Shown in pieces: positions 17,676-25,759 of a stretch of 42,710 nt of DNA (its first letter is position 1; each line of letters starts with the position of its first letter). The stretch spans positions 1 through 42,710 of the forward strand of contig NZ_JAJCIA010000035.1 in NCBI RefSeq assembly GCF_020554845.1. Direction: 5' to 3'. This stretch comes from Blautia faecis (GTDB lineage: Bacteria > Bacillota > Clostridia > Lachnospirales > Lachnospiraceae). Position numbers and translations under genes: made by a program. The notes under the pieces are model-generated. The model ran no database searches. It had not been told where the DNA came from and saw only the letters and a list, made by a program, of their open reading frames with translations.

Positions 17676-17725
17676 GAAGTAAACAAAAATAATTGCATAC
17701 ATTCAATATAAAAAAGGTGAATGGA

Positions 17726-17791
17726 ATGGTTAATAATAAACTTGACCCACATTATAAAACAAAGGAGTGTAAAACATGGATTGGGATTTGA
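17726..17791 (+). pseudogene. Possible remnant N terminus of the Uma2-family gene, out of frame
   Basis: An ATG with AAGGTGA 5 bases upstream opens a 21-codon frame beginning MVNNKLDPHYKTKE and ending in TGA within the next gene. Uma2 proteins often begin with a short polar stretch leading into a Y--YL-WPE--R-ELIDG segment. That segment is missing here, and the following frame resumes at the next conserved part. I infer a deletion plus frameshift. This is not proven from one sequence. Confidence 0.35.
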
Positions 17792-18285
17792 AAATAACAG
17801 ATATGGCAGGAGCTACGCCGGAACATTCTGCGGTAATCGTAAATTTTGTTGCAGCAATCAGATATCAGTTAAAGAATAGTACATGCTATGTATATTCGGA
17901 TAATGTTCAATATCGTTTCAAAGATAATCAGGGAAACAACAAGATTGTAATTCCTGATGCTTCCATAAACTGCCGTACAAAATCAAGACGTGGAAACACT
18001 TTTACAGATGCGCCGCGTTTTGTTATGGAAGTTCTGTCACCATCAACAGAAAATTATGACCGGACAGAGAAAATGCAGTTATATTGTGAACAGGAGATTG
18101 AAGAGTATTGGATTGTTGACTGGCGTAAAAGAACAGTTGAAATCTATGAACTAGACTATGAAGGAGAGATTCCGAAATACTACCTTTTGAAGACGATTAC
18201 TGAAGAAAATAAAGACGAGTTACACTTAATTCATTTCCCTCAAATAAAGATCACCTTTGATGAACTATTTGAGGAAATTGATTAG
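17776..18285 (+). CDS. Uma2-family (DUF820) restriction-endonuclease-fold protein, N terminus short
   Basis: A 169-residue protein of the PD-(D/E)XK nuclease fold. Visible catalytic-type residues are Pro60-Asp61 (IVIPDASINC), Glu85 in FVMEVLSPST and Lys99 in DRTEKMQLY, followed by EEYWIVD, the family signature. It starts at about the position of the conserved --MA-A---H- segment; the usual 20-30 preceding residues (with the ELIDG strand) are absent, and their remnant may be the out-of-frame ORF at 17726. The AAAGGAG site 9 bases before this ATG would allow expression of the short form. Function of these proteins is poorly known; many are found near mobile DNA. Whether this copy is active is doubtful. 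Confidence 0.8.
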   Translation: MDWDLKITDMAGATPEHSAVIVNFVAAIRYQLKNSTCYVYSDNVQYRFKDNQGNNKIVIPDASINCRTKSRRGNTFTDAPRFVMEVLSPSTENYDRTEKMQLYCEQEIEEYWIVDWRKRTVEIYELDYEGEIPKYYLLKTITEENKDELHLIHFPQIKITFDELFEEID

Positions 18286-18426
18286 TGGTTTATAACAAAG
18301 ACAGCAGTAAATATGCCAGCTACTAAATAAAATTGCAGTTTTATTGGATTTCGCCAATTGTGATGAACGATTCATTTGATACTTGGTATGATAAGAAATG
18401 AAATACAAAAGTTGAGGTAAAAGATA

Positions 18427-18969
18427 ATGCTGGAAACTCAAAGATTAATATTAAGAAAATGGACTGAGGAAGATGCAGAAAGCTTATTTGAATATGCAAA
18501 GGATCCGGAAGTTGGCCCTATTACAGGCTGGCCTCCTCACAAAAATGTAGAAGAAAGTAAAAACGTAATCAGAAATGTGCTTAATGGAGCAGAGTGTTAC
18601 GCAATCTGTAGAAAAGAAAATAACATTGCGATTGGTAGCATAGAATTAATTCTGAATAGCCATACAGATATGACCGAACGGGATGACGAATGTGAACTTG
18701 GATATTGGCTTGGGCAGCCATTCTGGGGACGAGGCTATATGCCGGAAGCTGCCAGTGCACTAATACGACATGGGTTTGAAGATCTTGGCATGACAACCAT
18801 CTGGTGTGGTTATTACGATGGAAACCGGAAATCAAAGCGCGTACAAGAAAAATTAGGCTTTGTTTTCCATCATACCTGTAATGAAGTTCCTGTGCCACTT
18901 TTTAATGAAGTACGTGTTGGACATACCAATGTAATGACAAAAGATCATTGGGAGAAATTATATAAATAA
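18427..18969 (+). CDS. GNAT-family N-acetyltransferase (RimJ/RimL-like)
   Basis: A 180-residue protein opening LETQRLILRKWTEEDAE, typical of the RimJ/RimL branch of GNATs. Motif A (ELGYWLGQPFWGRGYMPEA) carries the acetyl-CoA pyrophosphate loop, and GNRKSKRVQEKLGF is motif B. It transfers acetyl from acetyl-CoA to an amine; the acceptor (protein N terminus, antibiotic or small amine) cannot be told. A GAGGTAAAA stretch lies 6-14 bases before the ATG. It has no clear partner: Uma2 lies upstream and a terminator downstream. Confidence 0.9.
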   Translation: MLETQRLILRKWTEEDAESLFEYAKDPEVGPITGWPPHKNVEESKNVIRNVLNGAECYAICRKENNIAIGSIELILNSHTDMTERDDECELGYWLGQPFWGRGYMPEAASALIRHGFEDLGMTTIWCGYYDGNRKSKRVQEKLGFVFHHTCNEVPVPLFNEVRVGHTNVMTKDHWEKLYK

Positions 18970-18979
18970 CATTTTCTCG

Positions 18980-19017
18980 AAATGCGCACTGGCTCAAGCG
19001 GGTTGGTGCATTTTTTC
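18980..19017 (+). terminator. Terminator after the GNAT gene
   Basis: GCACTGGCTC (18986-18995) and GGGTTGGTGC (19000-19009) form a 10-bp stem with four G-T wobbles and an AAGC loop, followed by six T. Confidence 0.75.
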
Positions 19018-19074
19018 TTCTAGAGCGTGTTTAAAACGATTACCGTTTCCTTTTTATTCGGATTTGTAATATGC

Positions 19075-19103
19075 TTGACGTAGAAATAAGTAAAAACTAT
19101 AAT
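19075..19103 (+). promoter_or_regulatory. Near-consensus promoter of the MATE exporter gene
   Basis: TTGACG (19075-19080), a 17-bp spacer and TATAAT (19098-19103). The leader to the likely MATE start is about 113 nt, unusually long for this window. Confidence 0.85.
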
Positions 19104-19140
19104 TAATGTAATTGAAATAAACATATGATATGCCTCAAAG

Positions 19141-19202
19141 GGGGAATTATTATGGACGTTAATTTTGAGTATTGATTCCCCATTGAAGCTCAAATATGCT
19201 TC
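19141..19202 (+). promoter_or_regulatory. Structured leader of the MATE gene
   Basis: GGGGAAT (19141-19147) pairs with ATTCCCC (19175-19181), and GAAGC (19185-19189) pairs with GCTTC (19198-19202). The first stem encloses a 7-codon ORF, so its ribosome occupancy could change folding. There is no U-tract terminator, so any attenuation would be translational. Speculative. Confidence 0.4.
19152..19175 (+). CDS. Possible 7-codon leader peptide (MDVNFEY)
   Basis: ATG at 19152 is preceded by AAAGGGGG (19138-19145) at 6 bases and closes with TGA at 19173-19175. It lies downstream of a strong promoter and upstream of the MATE gene. A leader peptide controlling drug-inducible translation is possible by analogy with antibiotic-resistance leaders, but a peptide this short can occur by chance. 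Confidence 0.3.
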   Translation: MDVNFEY

Positions 19203-19222
19203 GGAAAGGAAAGTTTATACTA

Positions 19223-20563
19223 ATGAAAACCAAGATTCAGGATATGACCTCTGGTTCGCCGGGGAGATTGATCATTCTTTTTGCAATTCCCTTGATGTTG
19301 GGGAATATCTGTCAGCAGCTTTATACAATGGTGGATACTATGGTCGTTGGCCAGATTGCAGGTGTGGAGGCTCTTGCAGCACTGGGCGCGGTTGACTTTC
19401 TGATGTGGGTTGTCACAGGAATATCCACTGGTCTCACTCAGGGATTTTCTATTCAGCTCTCCCAGTATTATGGTGCAAAGGATTTTGAAAATCTGCGTAA
19501 ATCTCTGGCACACAGTTACCGGCTGACTGCATTCATCGCAGTGGGAGTATTCATTCTCAGCCAGTCCTTTGCTGCACTGGTATTAACAGGGCTGCATACA
19601 CCTTCCAATATTATTGGAATGTCATTATTATATCTGCGTATTATTTTCTGCGGAATCCCGGCTACTGCAGCTTATAATATGTTTGCCGCTGCTTTAAGGG
19701 CTATGGGAAACAGTAAAACACCATTAACGGCAATGATCATCGCATCTGTACTGAATATTTCATTGGATATCCTTTTTGTGGCAGGCTTCGGATGGGGTGT
19801 GGCAGGGGCAGCAATCGCAACTGTGATTGCGCAGAGTTTTTCTGCCGTGTACTGTTTCCTGATTTTACGCAGAATTGATATTGTTCATCTGTCCAGAGCA
19901 GATTTTATGTCTGCCGCAGGAATGAATGCCCGTCTGATGAAGCTTGGTATTCCTGTTGTATTTCAGAATATCATTATCGGTGTAGGCGGTCTGGTAGTCC
20001 AGTACGTGATCAATGGCTATGGCTTTCTTTTTGTGGCAGGATTTACAGCTACAAACAAGCTTTATGGTCTGTTGGAAATGGCAGCGATTTCTTATGGATA
20101 TGCCATCGTTACTTATGTGGGCCAGAATCTGGGAGCCAGAAGGATCGACAGGATCAGGAAAGGTGTCCGCAGCAGTATGCTGCTTTCGCTGCTTACCTCA
20201 CTGATCATTTCTGCTGCCATGTTTTTATTTGGAAAAAATATCCTCTCACTTTTCATCTCAGGTGAACCGCAGCAGACACAGGAGGTACTTGCAATTGCTT
20301 TTAAATACCTTTCTATTATGGCTGCCATGCTCTGGGTGTTGTACTTCCTGTATGTGTACAGATCTGCACTGCAGGGACTGGGAGATACGTTAATGCCTAT
20401 GGTAAGTGGTATGGCCGAATTTGTCATGCGTATCAGTGCTGCGCTAATTCTTCCCCATTTTATCGGGCAGGACGGTATTTTCTTTGCAGAGATTGCAGCA
20501 TGGAGCGGAGCTACTGTGATCTTATGCGTCAGCTATTATGTGCGGATGCATAAATATCATTAA
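19223..20563 (+). CDS. MATE-family multidrug/metabolite efflux transporter
   Basis: A 446-residue integral membrane protein with about twelve hydrophobic segments in two related halves. The N-terminal signature MTSGSPGRLIILFAIPLMLG followed by QQLYTMVDTMVVGQ is diagnostic of MATE exporters of the DinF/NorM-like clostridial group. ALRAMGNSKTPL and the matching second-half motif ALQGLGDTLMPM support the internal duplication. It exports cationic compounds in exchange for Na+ or H+. The ATG at 19223 matches the family N terminus; a weaker in-frame ATG at 19196 would add nine residues and lies in a hairpin loop. The RBS AAAGGA is about 14 bases upstream, a slightly long spacing. No regulator gene is adjacent. 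Confidence 0.92.
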   Translation: MKTKIQDMTSGSPGRLIILFAIPLMLGNICQQLYTMVDTMVVGQIAGVEALAALGAVDFLMWVVTGISTGLTQGFSIQLSQYYGAKDFENLRKSLAHSYRLTAFIAVGVFILSQSFAALVLTGLHTPSNIIGMSLLYLRIIFCGIPATAAYNMFAAALRAMGNSKTPLTAMIIASVLNISLDILFVAGFGWGVAGAAIATVIAQSFSAVYCFLILRRIDIVHLSRADFMSAAGMNARLMKLGIPVVFQNIIIGVGGLVVQYVINGYGFLFVAGFTATNKLYGLLEMAAISYGYAIVTYVGQNLGARRIDRIRKGVRSSMLLSLLTSLIISAAMFLFGKNILSLFISGEPQQTQEVLAIAFKYLSIMAAMLWVLYFLYVYRSALQGLGDTLMPMVSGMAEFVMRISAALILPHFIGQDGIFFAEIAAWSGATVILCVSYYVRMHKYH

Positions 20564-20595
20564 GGCAAAATATATGATACGGAAAATAAAAAAAG

Positions 20596-20607
20596 AGACA
20601 TATGTCT
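20596..20607 (+). promoter_or_regulatory. Candidate operator 1 upstream of the nucleoside island
   Basis: AGACATATGTCT is a perfect 12-bp palindrome. It lies about 45 bp upstream of the start predicted from TATACT (20635-20640), whose -35 region is poor; this position would suit an activator of the Crp/Fnr class, though a few bp off the canonical -41.5. Confidence 0.5.
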
Positions 20608-20634
20608 TTTAACAAAAAATCAAATATAAAAAAA

Positions 20635-20640
20635 TATACT
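20635..20640 (+). promoter_or_regulatory. Possible -10 element for the nucleoside-binding-protein gene
   Basis: TATACT, with no good -35. An alternative is TTGAAA (20650-20655), 17 bp, GAAAAT (20673-20678). Which is used cannot be decided by eye. Confidence 0.35.
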
Positions 20641-20698
20641 AAAAAACACTTGAAAAAATCTCCTTTTTGTACGAAAATGAAAATAAATATAGAAAAAG

Positions 20699-20710
20699 GG
20701 ACATGTGTCC
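20699..20710 (+). promoter_or_regulatory. Candidate operator 2 upstream of the nucleoside island
   Basis: GGACATGTGTCC has 5-bp arms GGACA/TGTCC around TG, the same core as operators 1 and 3. Confidence 0.5.
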
Positions 20711-20724
20711 TGTTTTAAAAGTGA

Positions 20725-20734
20725 GACATATGTC
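20725..20734 (+). promoter_or_regulatory. Candidate operator 3 upstream of the nucleoside island
   Basis: GACATATGTC is a perfect 10-bp palindrome identical to the core of operator 1, 25 bp from operator 2 centre to centre. It lies about 45 bases before the AUG, in the probable leader, where binding would repress. Confidence 0.5.
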
Positions 20735-20780
20735 ATTGTAGAGATAACAAAGCCAATTTCAAAAAAGGAGGAAAAATTAT

Positions 20781-21947
20781 ATGAAGAAAAGAATTGCAGC
20801 TATGGTTCTTGCAGGTGCAATGGCACTTTCCCTTGCACCAGCTTACGGAGTGACAGAGGTGAAGGCTGAGGCTGGAGATATGAAGATCGCCATGGTAACT
20901 GACTCCGGTGATATTACAGACCAGAGCTTTAACCAGACCACTTACGAGGCATGTAAGGCGTGGTCCGAAGAGAATGGTTCTGAGTTCAACTATTATAAAC
21001 CAGAGAGCGACTCTGATGAGGCACGTAACGCAAGTGTTGACCAGGCTGTAGCAGATGGAGCTAACGTGATCGTGCTTCCGGGATATATGTTCGCAGCTAC
21101 TATCGTAGAGCAGTCTGAGATGTATCCGGACGTGAAGTTTATTGCACCAGACGTAAGTGCAGGCGATATCTGTGAGAAGGGTGTTGGCGAAGGATACACC
21201 TACAATCCGGATGATTATGAAGTGACCGATTACTACAATGCAGACAATGTTTACTGCTGTACTTATCAGGAAGAGATCTCCGGATACATGGCTGGATATG
21301 CAGCTGTGAAGCTTGGATACAAGCATCTTGGATTCCTCGGCGGTATGTCTGTACCGGCTGTTACCCGTTTTGGATATGGATATGTTCAGGGCGTGGACGA
21401 AGCAGCCAAAGAGCTTGGAATCACAAGTGACGTTGAGCTTGAGTATGTATGCGGAGGACAGTTCTACGGTGATGCAGACATCACAGCTTACATGGATACC
21501 TGGTACGGAAGCAAGGGCGTTGAAGTTGTATTCGCATGCGGCGGTGGAATCTACACATCTGCAGCAGAAGCAGCAGCAAAGGTTGACGGCAAGGTAATCG
21601 GTGTTGACTCTGACCAGTCCGGAATCATCGGCGAGGACATCACTGTTACATCCGCTATGAAGGGTCTTGCACCGACAGTAAAGACTGCACTTGATGCGAT
21701 CAAGGATGGCAATTGGGAATCTGATTACGCTGGAAAGATCGACAACCTTGGTCTTGTATCTGAGAACCCGGAAGACAACTATGTACAGCTCCCAATGGAG
21801 ACAACCCAGTGGGATGACAATTTCACTGTAGATGATTACAAAGATCTTGTAAAGAAATTATACAATGGCGAGATTGAAGTAAGCAGCGACATCACAGCAA
21901 TGCCAGAGACTGAGATCACAGTAAATGATTACGGCAGCATCAAATAA
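20781..21947 (+). CDS. nupN: BMP-family nucleoside-binding protein of ABC transporter, secreted, no lipobox
   Basis: A 388-residue periplasmic-binding-type protein of the Bmp/PnrA family (MKIAMVTDSGDITDQSFNQTTYEA, then VIVLPGYMF and GVDSDQSGIIG). The family binds purine and pyrimidine nucleosides and feeds them to an ABC permease; the genes just downstream are that transporter. The N terminus is a signal peptide (MKKRIAAMVLAGAMALSLAPAYG) with a plausible signal-peptidase I site after VKA, but no Cys and hence no lipobox, unusual for a Gram-positive binding protein. The AAGGAGG site is excellent and no upstream in-frame start adds one. High expression is suggested by codon use, strong RBS and a terminator-like structure before the ATPase gene. 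Confidence 0.93.
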   Translation: MKKRIAAMVLAGAMALSLAPAYGVTEVKAEAGDMKIAMVTDSGDITDQSFNQTTYEACKAWSEENGSEFNYYKPESDSDEARNASVDQAVADGANVIVLPGYMFAATIVEQSEMYPDVKFIAPDVSAGDICEKGVGEGYTYNPDDYEVTDYYNADNVYCCTYQEEISGYMAGYAAVKLGYKHLGFLGGMSVPAVTRFGYGYVQGVDEAAKELGITSDVELEYVCGGQFYGDADITAYMDTWYGSKGVEVVFACGGGIYTSAAEAAAKVDGKVIGVDSDQSGIIGEDITVTSAMKGLAPTVKTALDAIKDGNWESDYAGKIDNLGLVSENPEDNYVQLPMETTQWDDNFTVDDYKDLVKKLYNGEIEVSSDITAMPETEITVNDYGSIK

Positions 21948-21999
21948 GACAACCAACTACTCCGCATAGTAAATGCAATTATAAATCACGGGTAGGGTT

Positions 22000-22115
22000 C
22001 CGACAGGAAAGCAGACTGGTCTTAACATGAAGAATGGCCATGCAGTGATAAAAAGGGGAGTGAGCAGTGGCCACTTCCCTTTTTTACATTTGTAAGTACC
22101 TGTGCTTTCTGTCGG
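22000..22115 (+). promoter_or_regulatory. Structured spacer between binding protein and ATPase genes
   Basis: CCGACA-G-GAAAGC (22000-22012) pairs with GCTTTC-TGTCGG (22104-22115), a 12-bp stem with one bulge enclosing about 90 nt that include the terminator below. Two TGGCCA palindromes (22035-22040 and 22068-22073) can pair with each other and would compete with the terminator stem. It does not match a riboswitch class that I recognise. Confidence 0.45.
22050..22085 (+). terminator. Intergenic (partial) terminator between nupN and nupO
   Basis: AAAAAGGGGAGTG (22050-22062) pairs with CACTTCCCTTTTT (22072-22084) with one G-T pair, then a T run. It would allow more binding protein than transporter mRNA. 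Confidence 0.85.
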
Positions 22116-22147
22116 CGACTCTGCCATGAAAAAAGGAGAAAGCGAAG

Positions 22148-23689
22148 ATGAGTGAATATGCAATTGAAATGCTGGGAATAACCAAGCGTTTTCCCGGAAT
22201 CATCGCAAATGACAATATCACACTTCAGTTAAAAAAAGGTGAGATCCACGCTCTGCTTGGCGAAAATGGAGCAGGTAAATCCACTTTGATGAGCGTTCTG
22301 TTCGGTCTGTATCAGCCAGAAGAGGGCGAGATCCACAAAGATGGAAAGAAAGTTGAGATCAAAGATCCAAACGATGCAAATGACCTGGGCATTGGAATGG
22401 TACATCAGCATTTCAAATTGGTAGAATGCTTCAGTGTTCTGGATAATATTATCCTTGGCGTTGAGACCACAAAAAACGGTTTCCTTCAGAAAGAGGGTGC
22501 ACGTAAAAAGGTTATGGCCCTTTCTGAAAAATATGGTCTTTCTGTAGACCCGGATGCCATTATCGAGGATACCACAGTAGGTATGCAGCAGAGAACTGAG
22601 ATCCTGAAAATGCTTTACCGTGACAACGAGATCCTGATTTTTGATGAGCCTACTGCAGTACTTACTCCTCAGGAAATCCAGGAGCTTATGCAAATCATGA
22701 AGAACCTGGCAGCAGAGGGCAAGAGCATTCTGTTCATTACCCACAAGCTTGGTGAGATCATGCAGGTTGCAGACCGCTGTACCGTTCTTCGTAAGGGAAA
22801 ATGCATCGGAACTGTAGACATCAGAGATACCAACCCGGAGAAGCTTTCCGCCATGATGGTTGGACGAGACGTAAACTTCGTTGTAGAGAAAGAAGAAGCA
22901 AAGCCCGGTGAAGTTGTTCTGGATATCAAGAATATGGTGGTTGCCTCCAAGCATCATAAGAATAACGCAGTCAACGGCGTTTCCCTTCAGGTCCACAGAG
23001 GTGAGATCGTATGTATCGCCGGAATCGACGGAAATGGTCAGACTGAATTTGTCTATGGGCTTTCCGGTCTGGAGCCACTGAAGAGCGGCACCATCACTAT
23101 GAATGGAAAAGACATTACTCACATGCCAATCCGTGAGCGTCTTACCTCCGGTATGAGCCATATCCCGGAAGACCGCCACAAGCATGGCCTGGTACTTGAC
23201 TATTCTCTGGAAGACAACATCGTCCTTCAGAGATATTTCGAACCGCAGTTTACTAATAAAATGGGCTTTTTGAAACGCAAAGAGATCCGCAAATATGCCA
23301 ACCGTCTGATCGAGCAGTACGATATCCGTTCCGGTCAGGGCGCTATCACCAAGGCGAGATCCATGTCTGGTGGAAACCAGCAGAAAGCAATCATTGCCCG
23401 TGAGATTGATAAGAATCCGGAGCTTTTGATCGCAGTTCAGCCTACCCGAGGACTGGATGTTGGAGCAATTGAGCATGTTCACAAACAGCTGGTACAGGCA
23501 AGGGATGCAGGGAAAGGAGTTCTTCTGATCAGCCTGGAGCTGGATGAGGTTATGAATGTATCAGACAGAATTCTGGTAATGTACGAAGGTGAAATCGTAG
23601 GAGAATTTGATCCGAAAAAAGTAACCGTAGAGGAACTTGGCCTTTACATGGCAGGATCAAAGAGAAAGGAGACGAAGAGCAATGAATAA
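22148..23689 (+). CDS. nupO: Nucleoside ABC importer, ATP-binding protein with two ABC domains
   Basis: A 513-residue tandem ATPase of the RbsA/NupO type. Domain 1 has Walker A GENGAGKST (about residues 37-45), a degenerate signature TVGMQQRTEI and Walker B ILIFDEPTAVLTP. Domain 2 has a degenerate P-loop GIDGNGQTEF and the clear signature MSGGNQQKAIIAREI, with QPTRGLD in place of a canonical Walker B. One degraded P-loop is normal in this family. It powers nucleoside uptake together with the two permeases that follow. Its end overlaps the start of nupP by 8 bases, so the genes are translationally coupled. Confidence 0.96.
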   Translation: MSEYAIEMLGITKRFPGIIANDNITLQLKKGEIHALLGENGAGKSTLMSVLFGLYQPEEGEIHKDGKKVEIKDPNDANDLGIGMVHQHFKLVECFSVLDNIILGVETTKNGFLQKEGARKKVMALSEKYGLSVDPDAIIEDTTVGMQQRTEILKMLYRDNEILIFDEPTAVLTPQEIQELMQIMKNLAAEGKSILFITHKLGEIMQVADRCTVLRKGKCIGTVDIRDTNPEKLSAMMVGRDVNFVVEKEEAKPGEVVLDIKNMVVASKHHKNNAVNGVSLQVHRGEIVCIAGIDGNGQTEFVYGLSGLEPLKSGTITMNGKDITHMPIRERLTSGMSHIPEDRHKHGLVLDYSLEDNIVLQRYFEPQFTNKMGFLKRKEIRKYANRLIEQYDIRSGQGAITKARSMSGGNQQKAIIAREIDKNPELLIAVQPTRGLDVGAIEHVHKQLVQARDAGKGVLLISLELDEVMNVSDRILVMYEGEIVGEFDPKKVTVEELGLYMAGSKRKETKSNE

Positions 23690-24812
23690 TGAATCCAAAA
23701 AGAAAGAAAGCATTCTGAGAAACAATGCGGTTCAGACCATCATTGCCTCTCTTTTATGCATTGTGATCGGTCTTCTCATCGGTTATCTGGTACTTCTTAT
23801 TATCAATCCTGCAGGAGCATCAGGTGCGATTACCGCTATTATCAAGAATTATTTTTACTATCCAAGCCAGAAGGCTATGATGAAATATATGGGAACCACA
23901 CTGGTAAAGGCTTCCGCACTTCTGATGTGTTCCTTGTCCGTTCTGTTTGCTTACAAGGTTGGACTTTTTAACATTGGAGCAGCAGGACAGTATGTAGTTG
24001 GAGCCGGAGCTTCCCTGTATTTTGCGTTAAAGCTTGGTATGCCCTGGTATGTATGCATGATCGCAGCAATCGTGATCGCAGCCCTGGTAGGCGGCATCTC
24101 TGGTGCACTGAAGGCTTACTTCAATGTAAATGAAGTTATTTCCTGCATCATGCTGAACTGGATTTCCCTGTATGTAGTGAATATGCTTCTTACCCAGGTG
24201 AAATCTGAGTCCACTCCATACACCGTAGATCTTTCCAGCGGCAATAAGAGCGCTCTTCTTCCCAACTGTGGACTGGACGAGATCTTTTCCGGAAACAAAT
24301 TCGTATCCATCGGTCTTATTATTTCTGTGGTAATGGCAATTGTAGTGTGGGTACTTCTTGAAAAAACAAAATTCGGTTTTGAACTTCGCGCAACAGGTAT
24401 GAACAAAAATGCTGCAAAATACTGCGGCATGAAAGAGAAGAGAAATACCATTGTAACCATGATGATCGCGGGCGGTCTTGCAGGACTTGGCGCAGCTGTT
24501 TTCTATCTCAGTGGAATTGAGACCTGGATGGTTCAGCAGACAACCGTTCCGGGCATGGGCTTTAATGGAATCGCAGCAGCCTTCCTTGGCGGCCTTCATC
24601 CCATCGGAGCGATTTTCTCCTCTTATTTTATCCAGCACATTACAAGTGGTGGAAGCTATGTGGATAAGACTATGTATTGTGCACAGATTTCGGATCTGAT
24701 CTCTGCGTTTATCATTTATCTGTGCGGATTTGTATTCTTCTTCAAACTCTGGTTAAACCGTTATCTCGACAAGAGAGATGAGAAAAAAGCTGCAAAAGGA
24801 GGAGAAAAATAA
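23682..24812 (+). CDS. nupP: Nucleoside ABC importer permease, subunit 1
   Basis: A 376-residue membrane protein of the BPD-transport-2 family (RbsC/NupP type), about nine hydrophobic segments. A cytoplasmic polar N terminus is followed by IIASLLCIVIGLLIGYLVLLII. The coupling-region motif FELRATGMNKNAAKYCGM is typical. The start at 23682 (AAAGGAG 10 bases upstream) overlaps the ATPase stop by 8 bases; a longer in-frame reading from 23637 would lie within the ATPase gene and lacks family support. It ends at 24812, sharing one base with the ATG of nupQ. Confidence 0.95.
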   Translation: MNNESKKKESILRNNAVQTIIASLLCIVIGLLIGYLVLLIINPAGASGAITAIIKNYFYYPSQKAMMKYMGTTLVKASALLMCSLSVLFAYKVGLFNIGAAGQYVVGAGASLYFALKLGMPWYVCMIAAIVIAALVGGISGALKAYFNVNEVISCIMLNWISLYVVNMLLTQVKSESTPYTVDLSSGNKSALLPNCGLDEIFSGNKFVSIGLIISVVMAIVVWVLLEKTKFGFELRATGMNKNAAKYCGMKEKRNTIVTMMIAGGLAGLGAAVFYLSGIETWMVQQTTVPGMGFNGIAAAFLGGLHPIGAIFSSYFIQHITSGGSYVDKTMYCAQISDLISAFIIYLCGFVFFFKLWLNRYLDKRDEKKAAKGGEK

Positions 24813-25753
24813 TGTTATTATTGATTCAGTATACATTAATATTTGCTTCTGTATTGATTCTCGTAGCACTTGGCGGCTGTTTTTCCGAGCACAGCGGTGT
24901 CATCAACATTGGTCTTGAGGGAATTATGGTTATGGGTGCACTTGGCGGTGCCCTGATGATGAAATATCTTCCGGATTCCGCTCCGGCACCAGTTGTGATC
25001 CTTCTGGTGGTTCTGGCCAGTGTACTTGTGGGAATGATATTTTCCCTGCTCCTTGGTGTGGCTGCCATTCATTTCAATGCAGACCAGACACTGGTTGGTA
25101 CGGCCCTGAATCTTCTTGGACCGGCTGCAGCCGTTGTTATCGTAAGAGCCATCAACATGGCAGAAAACCCAGACAACGTTTCTTCCACAGTTGCCTACAA
25201 GGTGGCTAAGAAAGCATTCCTGATAAGAATTGGAAAATTTGAATTCAGCTGGTTCATGCTTTTTGCACTGCTGATCCTCATTGCTTCTTATGTGGTACTT
25301 TATAAGACCAGATTTGGACTTCGTCTGATGGCATGTGGTGAGCATCCACAGGCAGCCGATTCGGTAGGTATCAATGTTTTTAAAATGCGTTACGCAGGCG
25401 TTTTGATCTCCGGCGCACTTGGTGGTCTTGGGGGACTGGTTTATATTACTGCCGGTGTAAGTGAGTGGAAATTTGAGAACGGAGTTGCTGGTTTTGGTTT
25501 CCTTGCACTTGCTGTTATGATCTTCGGACAATGGAAGCCGGTAAACATCGGACTGGCAGCCCTTCTGTTCGGTCTTTTCCGTGCGCTGTCAAACGTTTAC
25601 ACAGGATTTGATGCTCTGGTAGCACTGAAGCTTCCCAGCACATTATACAACATGTTCCCGTATATTATTTCCCTGATCGTTCTGGTGTTTGTATCTAAGA
25701 ATTCCAGAGCGCCGAAGGCGGAAGGTATTCCATACGATAAAGGACAGAGGTGA
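24812..25753 (+). CDS. nupQ: Nucleoside ABC importer permease, subunit 2
   Basis: A 313-residue membrane protein of the same BPD-transport-2 family, shorter than subunit 1 as usual for the NupQ partner. GGCFSEHSGVINIGLEGIMVMGA is the family N-terminal signature, and GLRLMACGEHPQAADSVGIN is the coupling-loop motif. The stop of nupP and this ATG overlap in TAATG. udp follows after 6 bases, so transporter and first catabolic gene form one transcription unit. Confidence 0.96.
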   Translation: MLLLIQYTLIFASVLILVALGGCFSEHSGVINIGLEGIMVMGALGGALMMKYLPDSAPAPVVILLVVLASVLVGMIFSLLLGVAAIHFNADQTLVGTALNLLGPAAAVVIVRAINMAENPDNVSSTVAYKVAKKAFLIRIGKFEFSWFMLFALLILIASYVVLYKTRFGLRLMACGEHPQAADSVGINVFKMRYAGVLISGALGGLGGLVYITAGVSEWKFENGVAGFGFLALAVMIFGQWKPVNIGLAALLFGLFRALSNVYTGFDALVALKLPSTLYNMFPYIISLIVLVFVSKNSRAPKAEGIPYDKGQR

Positions 25754-25759
25754 TATACT

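Noticed and set aside
17493..17702. Minus-strand 69-codon ORF
   Set aside because: It reads through the inverted-repeat element and its AT-rich flank; not a credible gene.
18345..18375. CCAATTGTGATGAACG looks like the right end of the A/B/C repeat
   Set aside because: Only about 12 of 14 bases match and there is no further homology on either side.
19021..19045. GCGTGTTTAAAACGATT resembles the repeat terminus GTGTTTGAAAA
   Set aside because: Too short, and no partner end or core was found nearby.
22229..23482. 417-codon minus-strand ORF opposite nupO
   Set aside because: Antisense shadow of the ATPase; no ribosome site or domain.
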